From JABFSA01 sp963827515 (GTDB taxonomy: Bacteria > Acidobacteriota > Vicinamibacteria > Vicinamibacterales > UBA2999), in NCBI GenBank assembly GCA_963827515.1, contig CAWHBF010000033.1:124001-188000 (forward strand): 64,000 nucleotides of DNA, given 5' to 3'. The stretch's first letter is position 1; each line of letters opens with the position of its first letter. Made by a program: the position numbers and the translations under genes. Shown here piece after piece: positions 30,501 to 39,504 of this stretch. The notes beneath the pieces were generated by a model. It saw only the letters and a program-made list of their open reading frames with translations, had not been told where the DNA came from and made no database searches.

Positions 30501-31540
30501 AGATGCTACGTCGATCCATCGGTACTCCTGCGGAGACCGATCGCGCTCGTCAGGTGCTCGAACGTCAGATCGCGCATATGGTGCGGATCGTGGACGACTT
30601 GCTGGACGTGTCACGGATCACGCAAGGCAAAGTCGAGTTGCGTAAGGTGCTTCTGAGGCTCTCAGACATTGTCCATTCGGCGGTTGAGCTCTCTCGCCCG
30701 GCCCTCGATGCCGCCCAGCACACGCTTGACCGTGTCCCTGCCGGACGAGACGGTGGTGATCAACGGTGATCCGGTGCGGCTGGCGCAGGTGTTGGTGAAC
30801 CTGTTGAACAACGCCATCAAGTTCACGCCACCCGGCGGGCACATCTGGTTGATCGCCGAGCGGACCGGCGAAGTGCCAGAACGCCCGAACCAGGTGCGCA
30901 TCCGTGTTCGCGATACCGGCATCGGAATCGCTCCTGAGATGCGCAACCAGGTGTTCGACATGTTCATGCAGGGTGACCGCTCGCTCGAACGAAGCCGTGG
31001 TGGGCTGGGCGTTGGACTCACGCTCGTGCGCAGTCTCGTTGCCCTTCACGGAGGCCGCGTCGACGTCTGGAGTGACGGTGTGGGCCGTGGCAGCGAGTTC
31101 GTGGTCGTGCTGCCGCTCGAGCCGTTGGTCGAGGAGGCTCCCAAGGTCGACAGTTCGAGCACAGCGGAGCACGCACGAAGTCTGCGCGTGGTCGTCGCCG
31201 ATGACAACGAGGATCGCGTGAAATGCTGAAGTACCTCCTGACCCAGGAGGGACACACGGTCGTGACCGCCGCAGACGGCGACGAGGCGTTTGCGGCTATG
31301 ACCACCAACAAGCCCGACGTCGGCGTGCTCGATGTCAGCATGCCTGGACTCAACGGGTACAGCCTGGCACGCAAGGTTCGCGAACATGAATCCACATCGT
31401 CGACGTTCTTGATCGCGCTCTCAGGTCTCGGTCAGCCGGAGGACAAGGCGTCGGCCATCGCCGCCGGATTCAATCACCATTTCACGAAGCCGGTCGAGAT
31501 GAACAGGCTATTGAAGCTCCTCGCGGAGCGCTTCCCCTAA
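27515..31540 (+). CDS. CheB-CheR-PAS-histidine kinase-receiver fusion protein (two frame breaks)
   Basis: A cytoplasmic hybrid sensor of about 1,340 residues. Order: CheB methylesterase-like (1-190: GASAGG with Ser15, QHLDPHH, GTGSDGTLG); CheR methyltransferase-like (200-470: GCSTGQEAYS near 310, SCRNVLIYM); coiled coil (about 640-720, EELQSTNEELETTKEELQ); PAS-like domains; HisKA with His982 (DEFLGILAHELRNPLAP); HATPase (NAIKFTPPGG, DTGIGIAPE, GGLGVGLTL); receiver (VVVADDNED, phospho-Asp in VGVLDVSMPG). Breaks: one extra base near 30728 and one missing base near 31213. No other chemotaxis genes are near, so it is an orphan two-component protein rather than a chemotaxis enzyme. Confidence 0.88.
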
Positions 31541-31783
31541 GCCGCGGTCCCTCGCATCTACTCAAACCGTAGGCCGCGTGGCGCGCAGCAGCCGGCGCAA
31601 ACGATGCGGCGCAGCGCCCGTCGTACGCACTCGATCGGACGCCTGCAGTTTGTACATGTCCACGGTAAGAACTTCTCAAAGAATCTGTCCGCGCCTACGG
31701 CCGCACGCCGAGACCAGACGCGGCACGACCATTGCTCTGAGTAGGAGCATAGGGCAGACACAAGCCCACGAGGAGAAGACAAC
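31541..31783. other. Intergenic region, no supported gene
   Basis: This 243-base stretch lies between the hybrid kinase and a small membrane protein. It probably holds the promoter and leader of the latter, which has a GGAG site at its end. On the minus strand there is an open stretch with two CxxC pairs (WTCTNC ... IVCAGC) that could be a tiny zinc ribbon, but it has no start codon with a binding site. Confidence 0.5.
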
Positions 31784-31903
31784 ATGGACATGCAGAATTC
31801 GAACAAGTCGGAACAGGGTATCGTCGGGTATGGCCTTCTTTGGTTCCTGGGGGTTCCGGCCTCGGTTCTCTTCGTGATCTTCCTGATGAGGGGCTGCACG
31901 TAG
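31784..31903 (+). CDS. Small single-pass membrane protein (39 aa)
   Basis: A short protein starting MDMQNSNKSEQGIVGYG, then a hydrophobic segment (LLWFLGVPASVLFVIFLM) and the end RGCT. The ribosome binding site AGGAG sits 8 nt before the ATG. Hydrophilic N-terminus, one transmembrane helix and RGCT ending recur, to my memory, in small acidobacterial proteins; no function is known. It stands alone between the hybrid kinase and a nucleotidyltransferase-like gene. Confidence 0.7.
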   Translation: MDMQNSNKSEQGIVGYGLLWFLGVPASVLFVIFLMRGCT

Positions 31904-31946
31904 AGAATCGCTTCTAGCCCTGGGACGCCGACTCGAGGATGGCGTG

Positions 31947-32456
31947 ATGATCAGCGGTGAGTCACCTCATGCCGCGGGAGAGGCACAGGGAGGTCTGACT
32001 GACGAGGAGAAGCGCGAGAACCTGATACGGCTCGCCTTCGCCGGTCAGACGGACCGCTACGAGATGTTTCGCCGCCTGGTCTTCGACCAGATTCCGCCCG
32101 GCACCAAGGTGGTCTTGCGCGGGAGCGGTGTCACCGGGTACCGGTGGCGAGATCATGCGCCGTTTGATGCGGACGGACCAGGCACGAGCGACCTCGATCT
32201 GACCCTGGTCGGGGAAAGGGCCGTGGCGCTCTTCAAGTTGACCGGATTCTTCATCCCGGGCGTGCATTCGCGTCCCATCAGCGAGGACGATCCGGACATC
32301 GCGCCCGACTTGGTGCCTCTCCGCGAAACGCTGATGCGACTTGTTGGACGTCCCGTCAATATCCAGGCGTCACGGGAGATCGTCATACAGGTGCGCGGCG
32401 ATCTCCTGGATCAGCCGTACCTGACGCTCTGCGACAAGCCCGATGAGGTGTCGTGA
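31947..32456 (+). CDS. Nucleotidyltransferase-fold-like hypothetical protein
   Basis: A protein of 169 residues that I do not recognise by name. VVLRGSGVTGYRWRDH followed by GTSDLDLTLVGE looks like the GS...DxD metal motif of the polymerase-beta nucleotidyltransferase fold. The N-terminal 40 residues are charged and helical (LTDEEKRENLIRLAF). The gene overlaps the following endonuclease-like gene by 4 bases (GTGA), which argues for a joint role. A GTG start at 31944 is also possible. Confidence 0.6.
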   Translation: MISGESPHAAGEAQGGLTDEEKRENLIRLAFAGQTDRYEMFRRLVFDQIPPGTKVVLRGSGVTGYRWRDHAPFDADGPGTSDLDLTLVGERAVALFKLTGFFIPGVHSRPISEDDPDIAPDLVPLRETLMRLVGRPVNIQASREIVIQVRGDLLDQPYLTLCDKPDEVS

Positions 32457-33196
32457 GCCTTCGTTTGCTCACCTACAACATCCAACGTGGAGGTGTCGAT
32501 CGCGTCGATCGCATCGCGCGTGTGATCAACGACTGTCAGCCAGACATCGTTCTGCTACAGGAAGCCAGCAATCTTGCGACGATACGAAGCCTTGCCTCCC
32601 TGACGCAGATGGCTGCGTCAGGCTCCTTCGCGAATCAGTCTCTCGGGTATCTGAGCCGGCAGCCGGTGGATGTGTCATGGCATCGACCACGTGTGTCTCG
32701 GCATGCGTTCATCGAGATTGTGACCAGGGACGGCGAGACGCGGGTGTTTGGCGTCCACCTCAGCGCGGTCCACTCGTCGTGGACCGAGCGGCGGCGAGTG
32801 CACGAGCTCCGCGCGCTGCTTCAGAGCATCGAACGGCATCAGCATGGGTTTCACATCCTCGCGGGCGATTTCAACACGCTGGCGCCCAATGAGCCCCTGC
32901 AGGTCTCCCGACTGCCGCTGCGCCTCAGGCCGCTCGTGTGGCTGGGGGGCGGGCGCATTCGATGGCGCACGATTCAAACGGTGCTCGACGCCGGATACAA
33001 AGACGCGTTCCGACACTTCCATCCCGATGCGACGGGATGGACGATGCCGACCTGGGACCCGCACGTACGACTGGACTACGTCTTCGTGCCGCACGAGTTC
33101 GCGGATCGCATTCTGAGCTGCGACGTTATCGCCTCCGAGGACGCGGCTGCCGCCTCGGATCACTTTCCGGTGGTCGCCGATATCAGAATGGACTGA
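32453..33196 (+). CDS. Endonuclease/exonuclease/phosphatase-family protein
   Basis: A 247-residue cytoplasmic member of the EEP fold. Motifs in order: LLTYNIQRGG (metal Asn), DIVLLQEASN (metal Glu), FGVHLSAVHS, ILAGDFNTLAPNE (GDFN), RLDYVFVPHE (DYVF) and AASDHFPVVADI (SDHFPV). All catalytic residues are present, so it is likely an active phosphodiesterase or phosphatase. It starts with GTG and is translationally coupled to the nucleotidyltransferase-like gene before it. The substrate is unknown. Confidence 0.85.
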   Translation: MSLRLLTYNIQRGGVDRVDRIARVINDCQPDIVLLQEASNLATIRSLASLTQMAASGSFANQSLGYLSRQPVDVSWHRPRVSRHAFIEIVTRDGETRVFGVHLSAVHSSWTERRRVHELRALLQSIERHQHGFHILAGDFNTLAPNEPLQVSRLPLRLRPLVWLGGGRIRWRTIQTVLDAGYKDAFRHFHPDATGWTMPTWDPHVRLDYVFVPHEFADRILSCDVIASEDAAAASDHFPVVADIRMD

Positions 33197-33241
33197 TTCG
33201 AGTCAGCGCGCGGCGATTGGCGTCGGCGCGCGTCGCGCTGC

Positions 33242-33685
33242 CTATCTCGGCGCACGTTTGGTGATTTCCTCCACCGTCAGCTGTTCCTTCACGGTGGCGA
33301 AGTGCCAGACGTGGCCAAAAGGATCTTTCAAGCTCACGGCCCGCTCTCCATAGAACTGATCCGCGACCGGCCGTAGCACCGTTGCGCCCGCGTCCTCGGC
33401 TCGTCTCGCAAACGCGTCCACGTCCTGAACGTAGATGGACACGCTCACGGTCGTCCCACCGAGTTGCGGGGGGCTCTGCATGCCGGCCTCCGGACTCTCG
33501 TCCGCCAGAAAAACCGGTGCGCCTTCGATGCGGACCTCTGCATGTCCAATCTTGCCGTCTGGCATCGGAAACCTCATGGTCTCTTCAGCACCGAAGGCCG
33601 TCTTGTAAAACCCGAGGGCATCCGCGGCTCCTCGGATCATCAAATAGGGGACCGCAGCGGCGGGATAGATGGGGTTCAGGCTCAT
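33242..33685 (-). CDS. VOC-family protein, PhnB-like
   Basis: A 147-residue glyoxalase-fold protein. AVPYLMIRGAADALGFYKTA and FGAEETMRFPMPDGKIGHAE are the usual start of PhnB/YwkD-like proteins; the second half has SVSIYVQDVDAFARRAEDAG and DPFGHVWHFATVKE. The ATG at 33685 has GGAGG 5 nt upstream and is preferred over the start at 33706. These proteins bind a metal or small ligand; a specific activity cannot be given. Confidence 0.87.
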   Translation of the reverse strand: MSLNPIYPAAAVPYLMIRGAADALGFYKTAFGAEETMRFPMPDGKIGHAEVRIEGAPVFLADESPEAGMQSPPQLGGTTVSVSIYVQDVDAFARRAEDAGATVLRPVADQFYGERAVSLKDPFGHVWHFATVKEQLTVEEITKRAPR

Positions 33686-33767
33686 CGCGCCTCCTTGCTT
33701 TTTCAATCAAATGTTCGCCATATCTGACGAGGCAGGTGGCAACGTTCATGCAAAAGTTCAGCCTGCC

Positions 33768-34808
33768 ATGACACATTCTGCCTTGCACGCCTCAGATCGG
33801 CCGCAATCCACGGTCTTCACAAGCGCCGCCGCCGTCGTGCTGGTGCTTACGACGAGCGCTTGCCTGGTGGGCGGTAATCTTCGGCCCACGCTTGAAGTTC
33901 CTACCGAAGCAGATATCGCGCGTCTCTGGCAGGCGCCTGCCGACCTCGAACAGCGGGACCTTATCTACGGCCCCGGCGGCGAGGCGCTCATGCCCGACGC
34001 CGAGAAGCCTTTCACCTTCGTGGCTGTCGACAGCAAAGGGTATAGCGGCGGCTACGACGTCCGCGACTCCGATGGCCTGGAGTGGAGCGTCAAGCTGGGG
34101 CCCGAAGCGCAGACAGAGGTGGTGATGTCCCGAATCCTCTGGGCCCTCGGCTATCACCAGCCGCCGACCTACTATCTGCCTCGCTGGACGCTGACAGGCA
34201 CCCAATCCGGAGCACAGGAGGCCGGGCGTTTCCGACCGAAGCTGCCGGATTCCAAAGTGGTCGCCGAATGGTCGTGGTACGAGAACGACTTCCTGAACAC
34301 CCAGCCGTTCAAGGGACTCGTCGTGGCCAACGTGCTGCTGAACAACTGGGACTGGAAGACATCGAACAACAAGGTGTACGAAGTCACGGGACCGAGCGGC
34401 GGAGGCGTCCAACAGCGCGCGATCGTTCAGGACCTTGGGGCGTCGCTGGGCAAGACCGGGTATCCGGTGCTTCTCGCCTGGCTCCCTATGCGGGGGCTTG
34501 GACAGGGATCGCGAAATGACCTCGAGGACTTCGAGTCTCAGGGCTTCATCAAGGGTGTCGAGGGCACGAAAGTCGACTTTCACTACCGTGGCATCCACAA
34601 GTCGCTCGTCGACACATTGAGCGTGGCTGATGTGGAGTGGACGTGCCGATTGATGACACGGCTCTCCGATAGCCAATGGCACGACGCGTTCCGAGCCGCA
34701 GGATACGACGATGACCATGCACGTCGCTACGTAGCCAAGATCAAGGCCAAGGTCGCACAGGGCCTTATGGTCGCGGAGGCCGGTGACAGTTTCCGCGCAG
34801 GTGCCTAG
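33768..34808 (+). CDS. Exported hypothetical protein, possible lipoprotein
   Basis: A 346-residue protein not recognised by name. The N-terminus has a hydrophobic segment (AAAVVLVLTTSACLVGG) ending in a Cys, a weak lipobox. The body is rich in Trp and Tyr: WSVKLGPEAQTEVVMSRILW, QPPTYYLPRW, VVAEWSWYENDF and VLLNNWDWKTSNNKVY. NWDWK..N and IVQDLGASLG recall the metal-binding loops of HipA/PI3K-like kinase folds, but I cannot assign it. It is convergent with the nucleotidyltransferase at 34818. Confidence 0.65.
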   Translation: MTHSALHASDRPQSTVFTSAAAVVLVLTTSACLVGGNLRPTLEVPTEADIARLWQAPADLEQRDLIYGPGGEALMPDAEKPFTFVAVDSKGYSGGYDVRDSDGLEWSVKLGPEAQTEVVMSRILWALGYHQPPTYYLPRWTLTGTQSGAQEAGRFRPKLPDSKVVAEWSWYENDFLNTQPFKGLVVANVLLNNWDWKTSNNKVYEVTGPSGGGVQQRAIVQDLGASLGKTGYPVLLAWLPMRGLGQGSRNDLEDFESQGFIKGVEGTKVDFHYRGIHKSLVDTLSVADVEWTCRLMTRLSDSQWHDAFRAAGYDDDHARRYVAKIKAKVAQGLMVAEAGDSFRAGA

Positions 34809-34817
34809 GCTGAGCTC

Positions 34818-35621
34818 CTACGTCTTCTTTCCGATGGCGTCGGTCCACAGCTTGATGTGGTCGGGCCTCATGCTGCCGTGGGGTGGCAGCCGGGCGTCGA
34901 CATATCCCGACTCGAGGTCGTGAAGGTACTGTTCGCGTGAGAGGAGCGTTCCGAAACAGGCGCGGTTGGCAGGTTCCTGCTTCTGCTCGGCGAGCCGCTT
35001 CGTGAGCGCATCGACAACAGCGGGGGGCACGCAGTCGCGGCGGTCCGGATACACGAATCCAAACAGCACCAGGTGACTCAGGAGGACAGGCCAGTGGTCG
35101 CCGAAGCGAGTGAGGAGTCTGGGCCAGTCGAGACCCTTTCCGGCCTCCCGCAGCAGATGGAGGACGTCGGCGCCATCGAACCGCTCGCGTTCCTGAACGA
35201 AGGCCTTCGACCAGATCATCTCTTCCGGTGGACAGAGTCGAAGACGCAGGCCGAGAACCTCACTCTCGGCCGCATGCGTGAACCACTCATCATCGACCAC
35301 CGCGACGCCGTTGCCCGAGGCGAACACCACATCCATGAAATCTTCGCCGCGTCGCACCTTCGCGAGCCAGTGGGGGTACAACAGCTCCGTTCGGTAGCCA
35401 GAGGCTTCGAACACTTGTAGCGTTCGTGTGCAGTCCGAACGGCGCACGAAGATGTCCAGGTCCTTCGTCTCGCGTTGAATTTCGGTATAGCGCGCAAACG
35501 CAAACGTCCCGCCAACCAGGAACGAAATGTCGCTCGACGCGAGAAGACCGAGGGCATCGGCATAGAAGCCGGTCCGCGGATCTTCGCCGCCTGCGCCATG
35601 GCTCTGTGGGACCTGAGTCAT
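34818..35621 (-). CDS. Nucleotidyltransferase-like protein
   Basis: A 267-residue protein with SFLVGGTFAFARY followed by KDLDIFVRRSD, the GG/S...DxD signature of the nucleotidyltransferase fold (AbiEii/DUF6036-like). Then GEDFMDVVFASGN supplies a possible third acidic residue. The rest is helical. Such proteins occur as toxins, tRNA-modifying enzymes or uncharacterised transferases. Here it overlaps the phosphoesterase gene by 4 bases (ATGA), so the pair is coupled; no antitoxin-like partner is seen. Confidence 0.7.
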   Translation of the reverse strand: MTQVPQSHGAGGEDPRTGFYADALGLLASSDISFLVGGTFAFARYTEIQRETKDLDIFVRRSDCTRTLQVFEASGYRTELLYPHWLAKVRRGEDFMDVVFASGNGVAVVDDEWFTHAAESEVLGLRLRLCPPEEMIWSKAFVQERERFDGADVLHLLREAGKGLDWPRLLTRFGDHWPVLLSHLVLFGFVYPDRRDCVPPAVVDALTKRLAEQKQEPANRACFGTLLSREQYLHDLESGYVDARLPPHGSMRPDHIKLWTDAIGKKT

Positions 35622-36352
35622 AAAGGAACGGTCTCCGTCGTCGTCGCGGGCAGTTCGATGATACGGAAGGGAGGACGGTCCGGAAACATCCGCACGAGCA
35701 GAGGCTGAGAGACGTTGTAGACGGGTACCTTGCCGGCGGTCACGCCTTCGAGCTGACCCCGATGCGCGTGTCCGTGAATGACGACGGTGACCGGATAGCG
35801 GCTGAGAGGCTCCTCGAGCCGGCTCGAGCCGAGGAAGGGGTAGACCTCGAGGGGCTCGCCCTCGACCGTTTGCTCGACTGGCGCGTAGTGCAGCAGCGCT
35901 ACGATCTGGGGCGTTCGCAGACGGGCCAGCGCAGCTTCGAGCTTCAGGGCCTCGTCCACCGCCTCACGGACGAATTGTTTAATGGTTCGTTCGCCCCAAG
36001 GGCCCAGGGCGCGCTGACCGAATCCTCCCGCGAATCCTTTCACCCCGGCGATGCCGATGCCACGTACCTCGCACGCATCTCCGTCGAGGATCGTCACCCC
36101 GGCGCCGGCGATGATGTCACGGACCTGGTCCTGTTGATCGGATTCGAAGTCGTGGTTCCCGAGCACGGCGACAACAGGGATCCGCACTGTCGAAAGCGCG
36201 CGCGCCACCATGTGGGCTTCCTCCGGCCGGCCGTGATCAGTCAAGTCTCCCGCCAGGAGCAGGAGATCGGCGGACTCGGCGATCTGTGCGAACGAGGCCT
36301 GGACCGCCGCCTGTGAGGCCTGGCTGCAGTGGAGATCGCCAATCGCCGCCAT
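35618..36352 (-). CDS. Calcineurin-like metallophosphoesterase
   Basis: A 244-residue phosphoesterase with the full metal motif set: MAAIGDLHCS (D-x-H), LLLAGDLTDHG (GD), VAVLGNHDFES (GNHD), LLHYAP and VVIHGHAHRG (GHxH). No signal peptide is seen from the chosen ATG at 36352. It likely hydrolyses a phosphomonoester or cyclic nucleotide in the cytoplasm; the substrate is unknown. It is translationally coupled to the nucleotidyltransferase downstream, which invites the guess that the two act on the same nucleotide or RNA end. Confidence 0.88.
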   Translation of the reverse strand: MAAIGDLHCSQASQAAVQASFAQIAESADLLLLAGDLTDHGRPEEAHMVARALSTVRIPVVAVLGNHDFESDQQDQVRDIIAGAGVTILDGDACEVRGIGIAGVKGFAGGFGQRALGPWGERTIKQFVREAVDEALKLEAALARLRTPQIVALLHYAPVEQTVEGEPLEVYPFLGSSRLEEPLSRYPVTVVIHGHAHRGQLEGVTAGKVPVYNVSQPLLVRMFPDRPPFRIIELPATTTETVPL

Positions 36353-36466
36353 TCGAATGATGTTGGTGGCCAATACGTTGATGTTACCTGCCGGGCTTCC
36401 GGAGCCACGACGTTCTTCCCCGCCGGTGGAGCGTTCTTTGCTTCGGTAGCACTGCGGAGGATTCAG

Positions 36467-36730
36467 ATGGCAGACCACGACGAGCAACTGGCGCACATGA
36501 CACAACGGCAGCCCAACCAGGACGAGTGGAGGGGGCCTCGGTCATCACACCAGCAAATCCCTCGCGGCCCCAATGAACCGCGAAGCCGAGAGCCGCGACG
36601 CGAGGGTAATTCTCAGCATGGAAACCCGCAGGTCGAGAACCAAGATCCGCGCCAGGGTGACGTGCTCAGAGAAAATGTCGGCGCCCCGTTCAACCCTCTT
36701 GTGATCAAGTGGCACACACAGGGCCGATAG
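36467..36730 (+). CDS. Small hydrophilic hypothetical protein
   Basis: An 87-residue, Gln/Arg/Pro-rich and probably disordered protein (MADHDEQLAHMTQRQPNQ ... NEPRSREPRREGN), ending VIKWHTQGR. A GGAGG site 6 nt before the ATG at 36467 supports it as a real gene. It lies divergent to the phosphoesterase and just before the PmtA-like gene. No function is suggested. Confidence 0.55.
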   Translation: MADHDEQLAHMTQRQPNQDEWRGPRSSHQQIPRGPNEPRSREPRREGNSQHGNPQVENQDPRQGDVLRENVGAPFNPLVIKWHTQGR

Positions 36731-36767
36731 TCCGAAGTTAACGTCAGAACGAGACGGGACGTGTGGC

Positions 36768-37439
36768 ATGGGGCTCATGCAGAACAGCACGAACGATGCC
36801 GGGAGAGCGCTCTCAGTCGCCGCGCTCGACAGCCGCATCGTCGATCAGTGCTATACGACGTTCGCCTCGGTCTACGACCGGGTCTGGGGACGATTGCTCC
36901 ACGCGGGGCGTCGTCAGGCCATGCCAGACCTTCAGATCCGAACGGGCGACCGCATACTGGAGGTCGGCATCGGGACGGGTCTCACCGCCTCGCTTTATCC
37001 GGCCACCTGTACGGTCACGGGGATTGACTCCTCGGGGGCCATGCTCCGCGAGGCGGCCAGACACGTGGAGTCGCACCGTCACATCCGCCTGAGGAAAATG
37101 GACGCACAGAACCTCAGGTTTCCCGACCAATCGTTCGATGTCGTGTACGCGGCGTACGTCATCAGTGTGGTCCCTGATCCCGTGGCGGCACTCAAGGAGA
37201 TGTGCCGGGTCTGTCGTGTAGGAGGCCACATCGTGCTGCTCAATCACTTTCTCAGCGACAATCCCGTCGTTTCGAAGCTGGAGCGGCTGATCTCGCCGAT
37301 GACCGCACGGATGGGCTTCCGGGCGGATATCGACCTTGACCTTCTCCTCTCGCAGGCCGGGCTACAGCCCGTGAGCATCCGCAAAGTGAACACGCCGAAT
37401 ATCTGGTCCTTGGTGCGATGCCGGCGCGATAGGAATTGA
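36768..37439 (+). CDS. Class I SAM methyltransferase, phospholipid N-methyltransferase (PmtA)-like
   Basis: A 223-residue methyltransferase. YTTFASVYDRVWGRLLHAGR at the N-terminus and ILEVGIGTGLTASLYP (motif I) with VTGIDSSGAML resemble the rhizobial PmtA type that methylates phosphatidylethanolamine. Further motifs are LRKMDAQNLRFPDQSFDVVY and CRVGGHIVLLNHF, and the C-terminus has FRADIDLDLLLSQAG. Assignment to phospholipid methylation is by overall similarity as I remember it, so it is moderate. An alternative start is at 36777. Confidence 0.75.
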   Translation: MGLMQNSTNDAGRALSVAALDSRIVDQCYTTFASVYDRVWGRLLHAGRRQAMPDLQIRTGDRILEVGIGTGLTASLYPATCTVTGIDSSGAMLREAARHVESHRHIRLRKMDAQNLRFPDQSFDVVYAAYVISVVPDPVAALKEMCRVCRVGGHIVLLNHFLSDNPVVSKLERLISPMTARMGFRADIDLDLLLSQAGLQPVSIRKVNTPNIWSLVRCRRDRN

Positions 37440-37586
37440 AACAGGTTTCGGCCCGTCGAAGTGCCGGCTTGGCCGGCCCGCACGCACGCAGCCATGGTTT
37501 GTCATTTCTACAAAGTTCCGAGTTGAATGCACCTCCGGACTCCAGGTACCAACCAATGCGACTTCAGTTCTGTCCCAGGCATCCTC

Positions 37587-39504
37587 TTACACGCATGGAG
37601 ACCTCTTGCACCGCTCCAGCGCCGTCAGGATGGAACGTACCAACTCGGTGACATCGTACGGTTTTGACAAATGGCCATCGAAGCCCGCATCACGCGCTCT
37701 GGTCTGGTAGTCCGCCGAGGCGTGTGCCGTCAGCGCGATCGCGGCCGTCGCGCCTCCGCTCGCCAGGTCGAGCTGCCTGACGCCCCTCAAGACGTCGAAT
37801 CCATTCACGTGCGGCATGGCCAGATCGCACACCAGCACGTCCGCCGACTCTCGACTCCATTCCCGGAGCGCTTCGGCGCCGCTGGCGGCGACACGCACCT
37901 CGGCACCGAGGCTCACGAGCAAGGCTGAAAGCACCTCGAGAGCATCGGCATTGTCGTCGACCGCGAGGATGCGAACCCCCGTCAGTCGGGGCACTGGATC
38001 GCCCTGGTGCCTGCGACCGTCTCCTATCGAAGGTAAGAGTGACGCCACAAGTCGAGGCAGGCGGACGAGGAAGGAGGCGCCGAGGTCCGCGCCGGCGACT
38101 CGACACTGCGACCGTTCCGCCGTGGAGCTCGGTGAGTTCCTTCACGATGGCGAGACCGAGGCCCAGCCCTCCATGCTCGCGCGTGATGGAGCCGTCCGCC
38201 TGCCGGAATCTGTCGAATACGTGCGGCAGGAACGCCTCGGATATTCCGACCCCGGTGTCGCGGACGTTCAGTTCCAGCATGTCGCCGGCGATCGTGAGGC
38301 TCAAGGAGACAGCGCCGGCCGGGGGCGTGAATGTGATGGCGTTCGAGAGCAGATTCCACACGATCTGTTGAAGCCGGATACGATCGCCGCGCACGACACA
38401 GGGCTGGGATGGCACGTCGATGGTCAATTCGATGCCTTTCGCCTGCGCGGTTGGGCGAATGTCATCGACACCGCCCTTGACGACATCTCTGAGATCGATG
38501 GAGTCGAAGGTGAGGTGCACCTTCCCCGTAACGATGCGAGAGACGTCAATGAGGTCATCGATGACCCGCGCCTGAACCTTCGCGTTCCTCGCAATTCGCG
38601 CCAGGGCGTCCTCCGCGGTCTTTTCGTCGACCGTGGTCGTGGTGAGAATCTGCACCCAGCCGAGGATCGCGTTCAGCGGCGTCCGGAGCTCGTGCGACAC
38701 GGCGGCCAGGAACTCGTCCTTCAAGCGGCTGACCTCGCGTTCGCGAGCCAGAAGACCCTCTCGCTCAGCTTCCTGGCGACGCAGCTTGTCGTTGGACTCG
38801 ACCAGACGGGCGTTCGCTTCGTGCACGCGCCGGAGCATCTCTGTGAACGATCGCACCAGGTCTCCCACCTCGTCTTGCCAGGCGGGGACGTCGGGCAGCA
38901 TGAGCTTGTCGGCATCAGGCTGAATGGCACGCGCAGCGTTGGCCAGCTGGATGATCGGCGCGGACACGCTGCGGTTCAGCCGGTGCGCGAGCACGAACGC
39001 GAACGCGCCGGCGATCAGCAGCATCCCGAATCCGGTCAGACCGGTCACGGCAATCCGGCTGTTGATTTCCGTGAGGTCTCTCTCGACGTACACCAGCCCG
39101 ATGACACGATCGTTCCTTCGGATCGGCGCACTTCCAGCGATCACCTGCCAGGGGACGACAGCCGGCCTGGCCGGAGGACACACGAAGACAGATGAACGCT
39201 CGAAGCCGGCGAACAGGCCACCATCCGGTAGATACAGACAGGCGCGCATCACCGTCGGCCGTACGCGAACGGTCGAAAGACTCCCGGCCGCTGCGGCGGA
39301 GTCCTTGAAGGTCACAGCGGCCGCCGTGTTCTCAGCAATGACTTCGGCCAACGCGGCGGTTTCGCCCAGCGCGGTCTCACGATAGCGCCACAGGTCGAGC
39401 AGGATGAGGCCGGTCGTCGCCAACACGAGGGCGGCCGCTGTCACGACCAGCGCCATTGCGACGAGCTTGCGATGGATAGGCAGTTTCGCGAACCAGCGCC
39501 TCAT
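37587..39504 (-). CDS. Membrane hybrid histidine kinase with receiver domain (one frame break)
   Basis: About 640 residues. Two membrane segments (14-36 and 153-175) enclose a periplasmic CHASE8-like domain (ENTAAAVTFKDSAAAAGSLS). Then HAMP (176-235), HisKA with His271 (FLAAVSHELRTPLNAILGW), HATPase (NLLSNAITFTPPAG, VRDTGVGI, GGLGLGLAIVKEL) and a C-terminal receiver (ILAVDDNADALE, phospho-Asp in VLVCDLAMPHVNG, SKPYD). The frame breaks near 38097-38100, where one extra C precedes the frame giving ADLGASFLVRLPRL. It overlaps the YfiR-like gene by 4 bases, so YfiR probably controls its periplasmic domain. Confidence 0.87.

Noticed and set aside
31558..31740. Minus-strand frame with two CxxC pairs (possible zinc ribbon)
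   Set aside because: No start codon with a ribosome binding site; the frame only opens by running into the opposite-strand small gene. Left as a note.
33792..34718. 308-codon minus-strand frame
   Set aside because: It is the shadow of the exported protein at 33768, which has a plausible signal peptide and ordered composition.
37463..37477. Short hairpin GCCGGC-TTG-GCCGGC after the PmtA-like gene
   Set aside because: A 6-bp stem without a following T run is too weak to call as a terminator.
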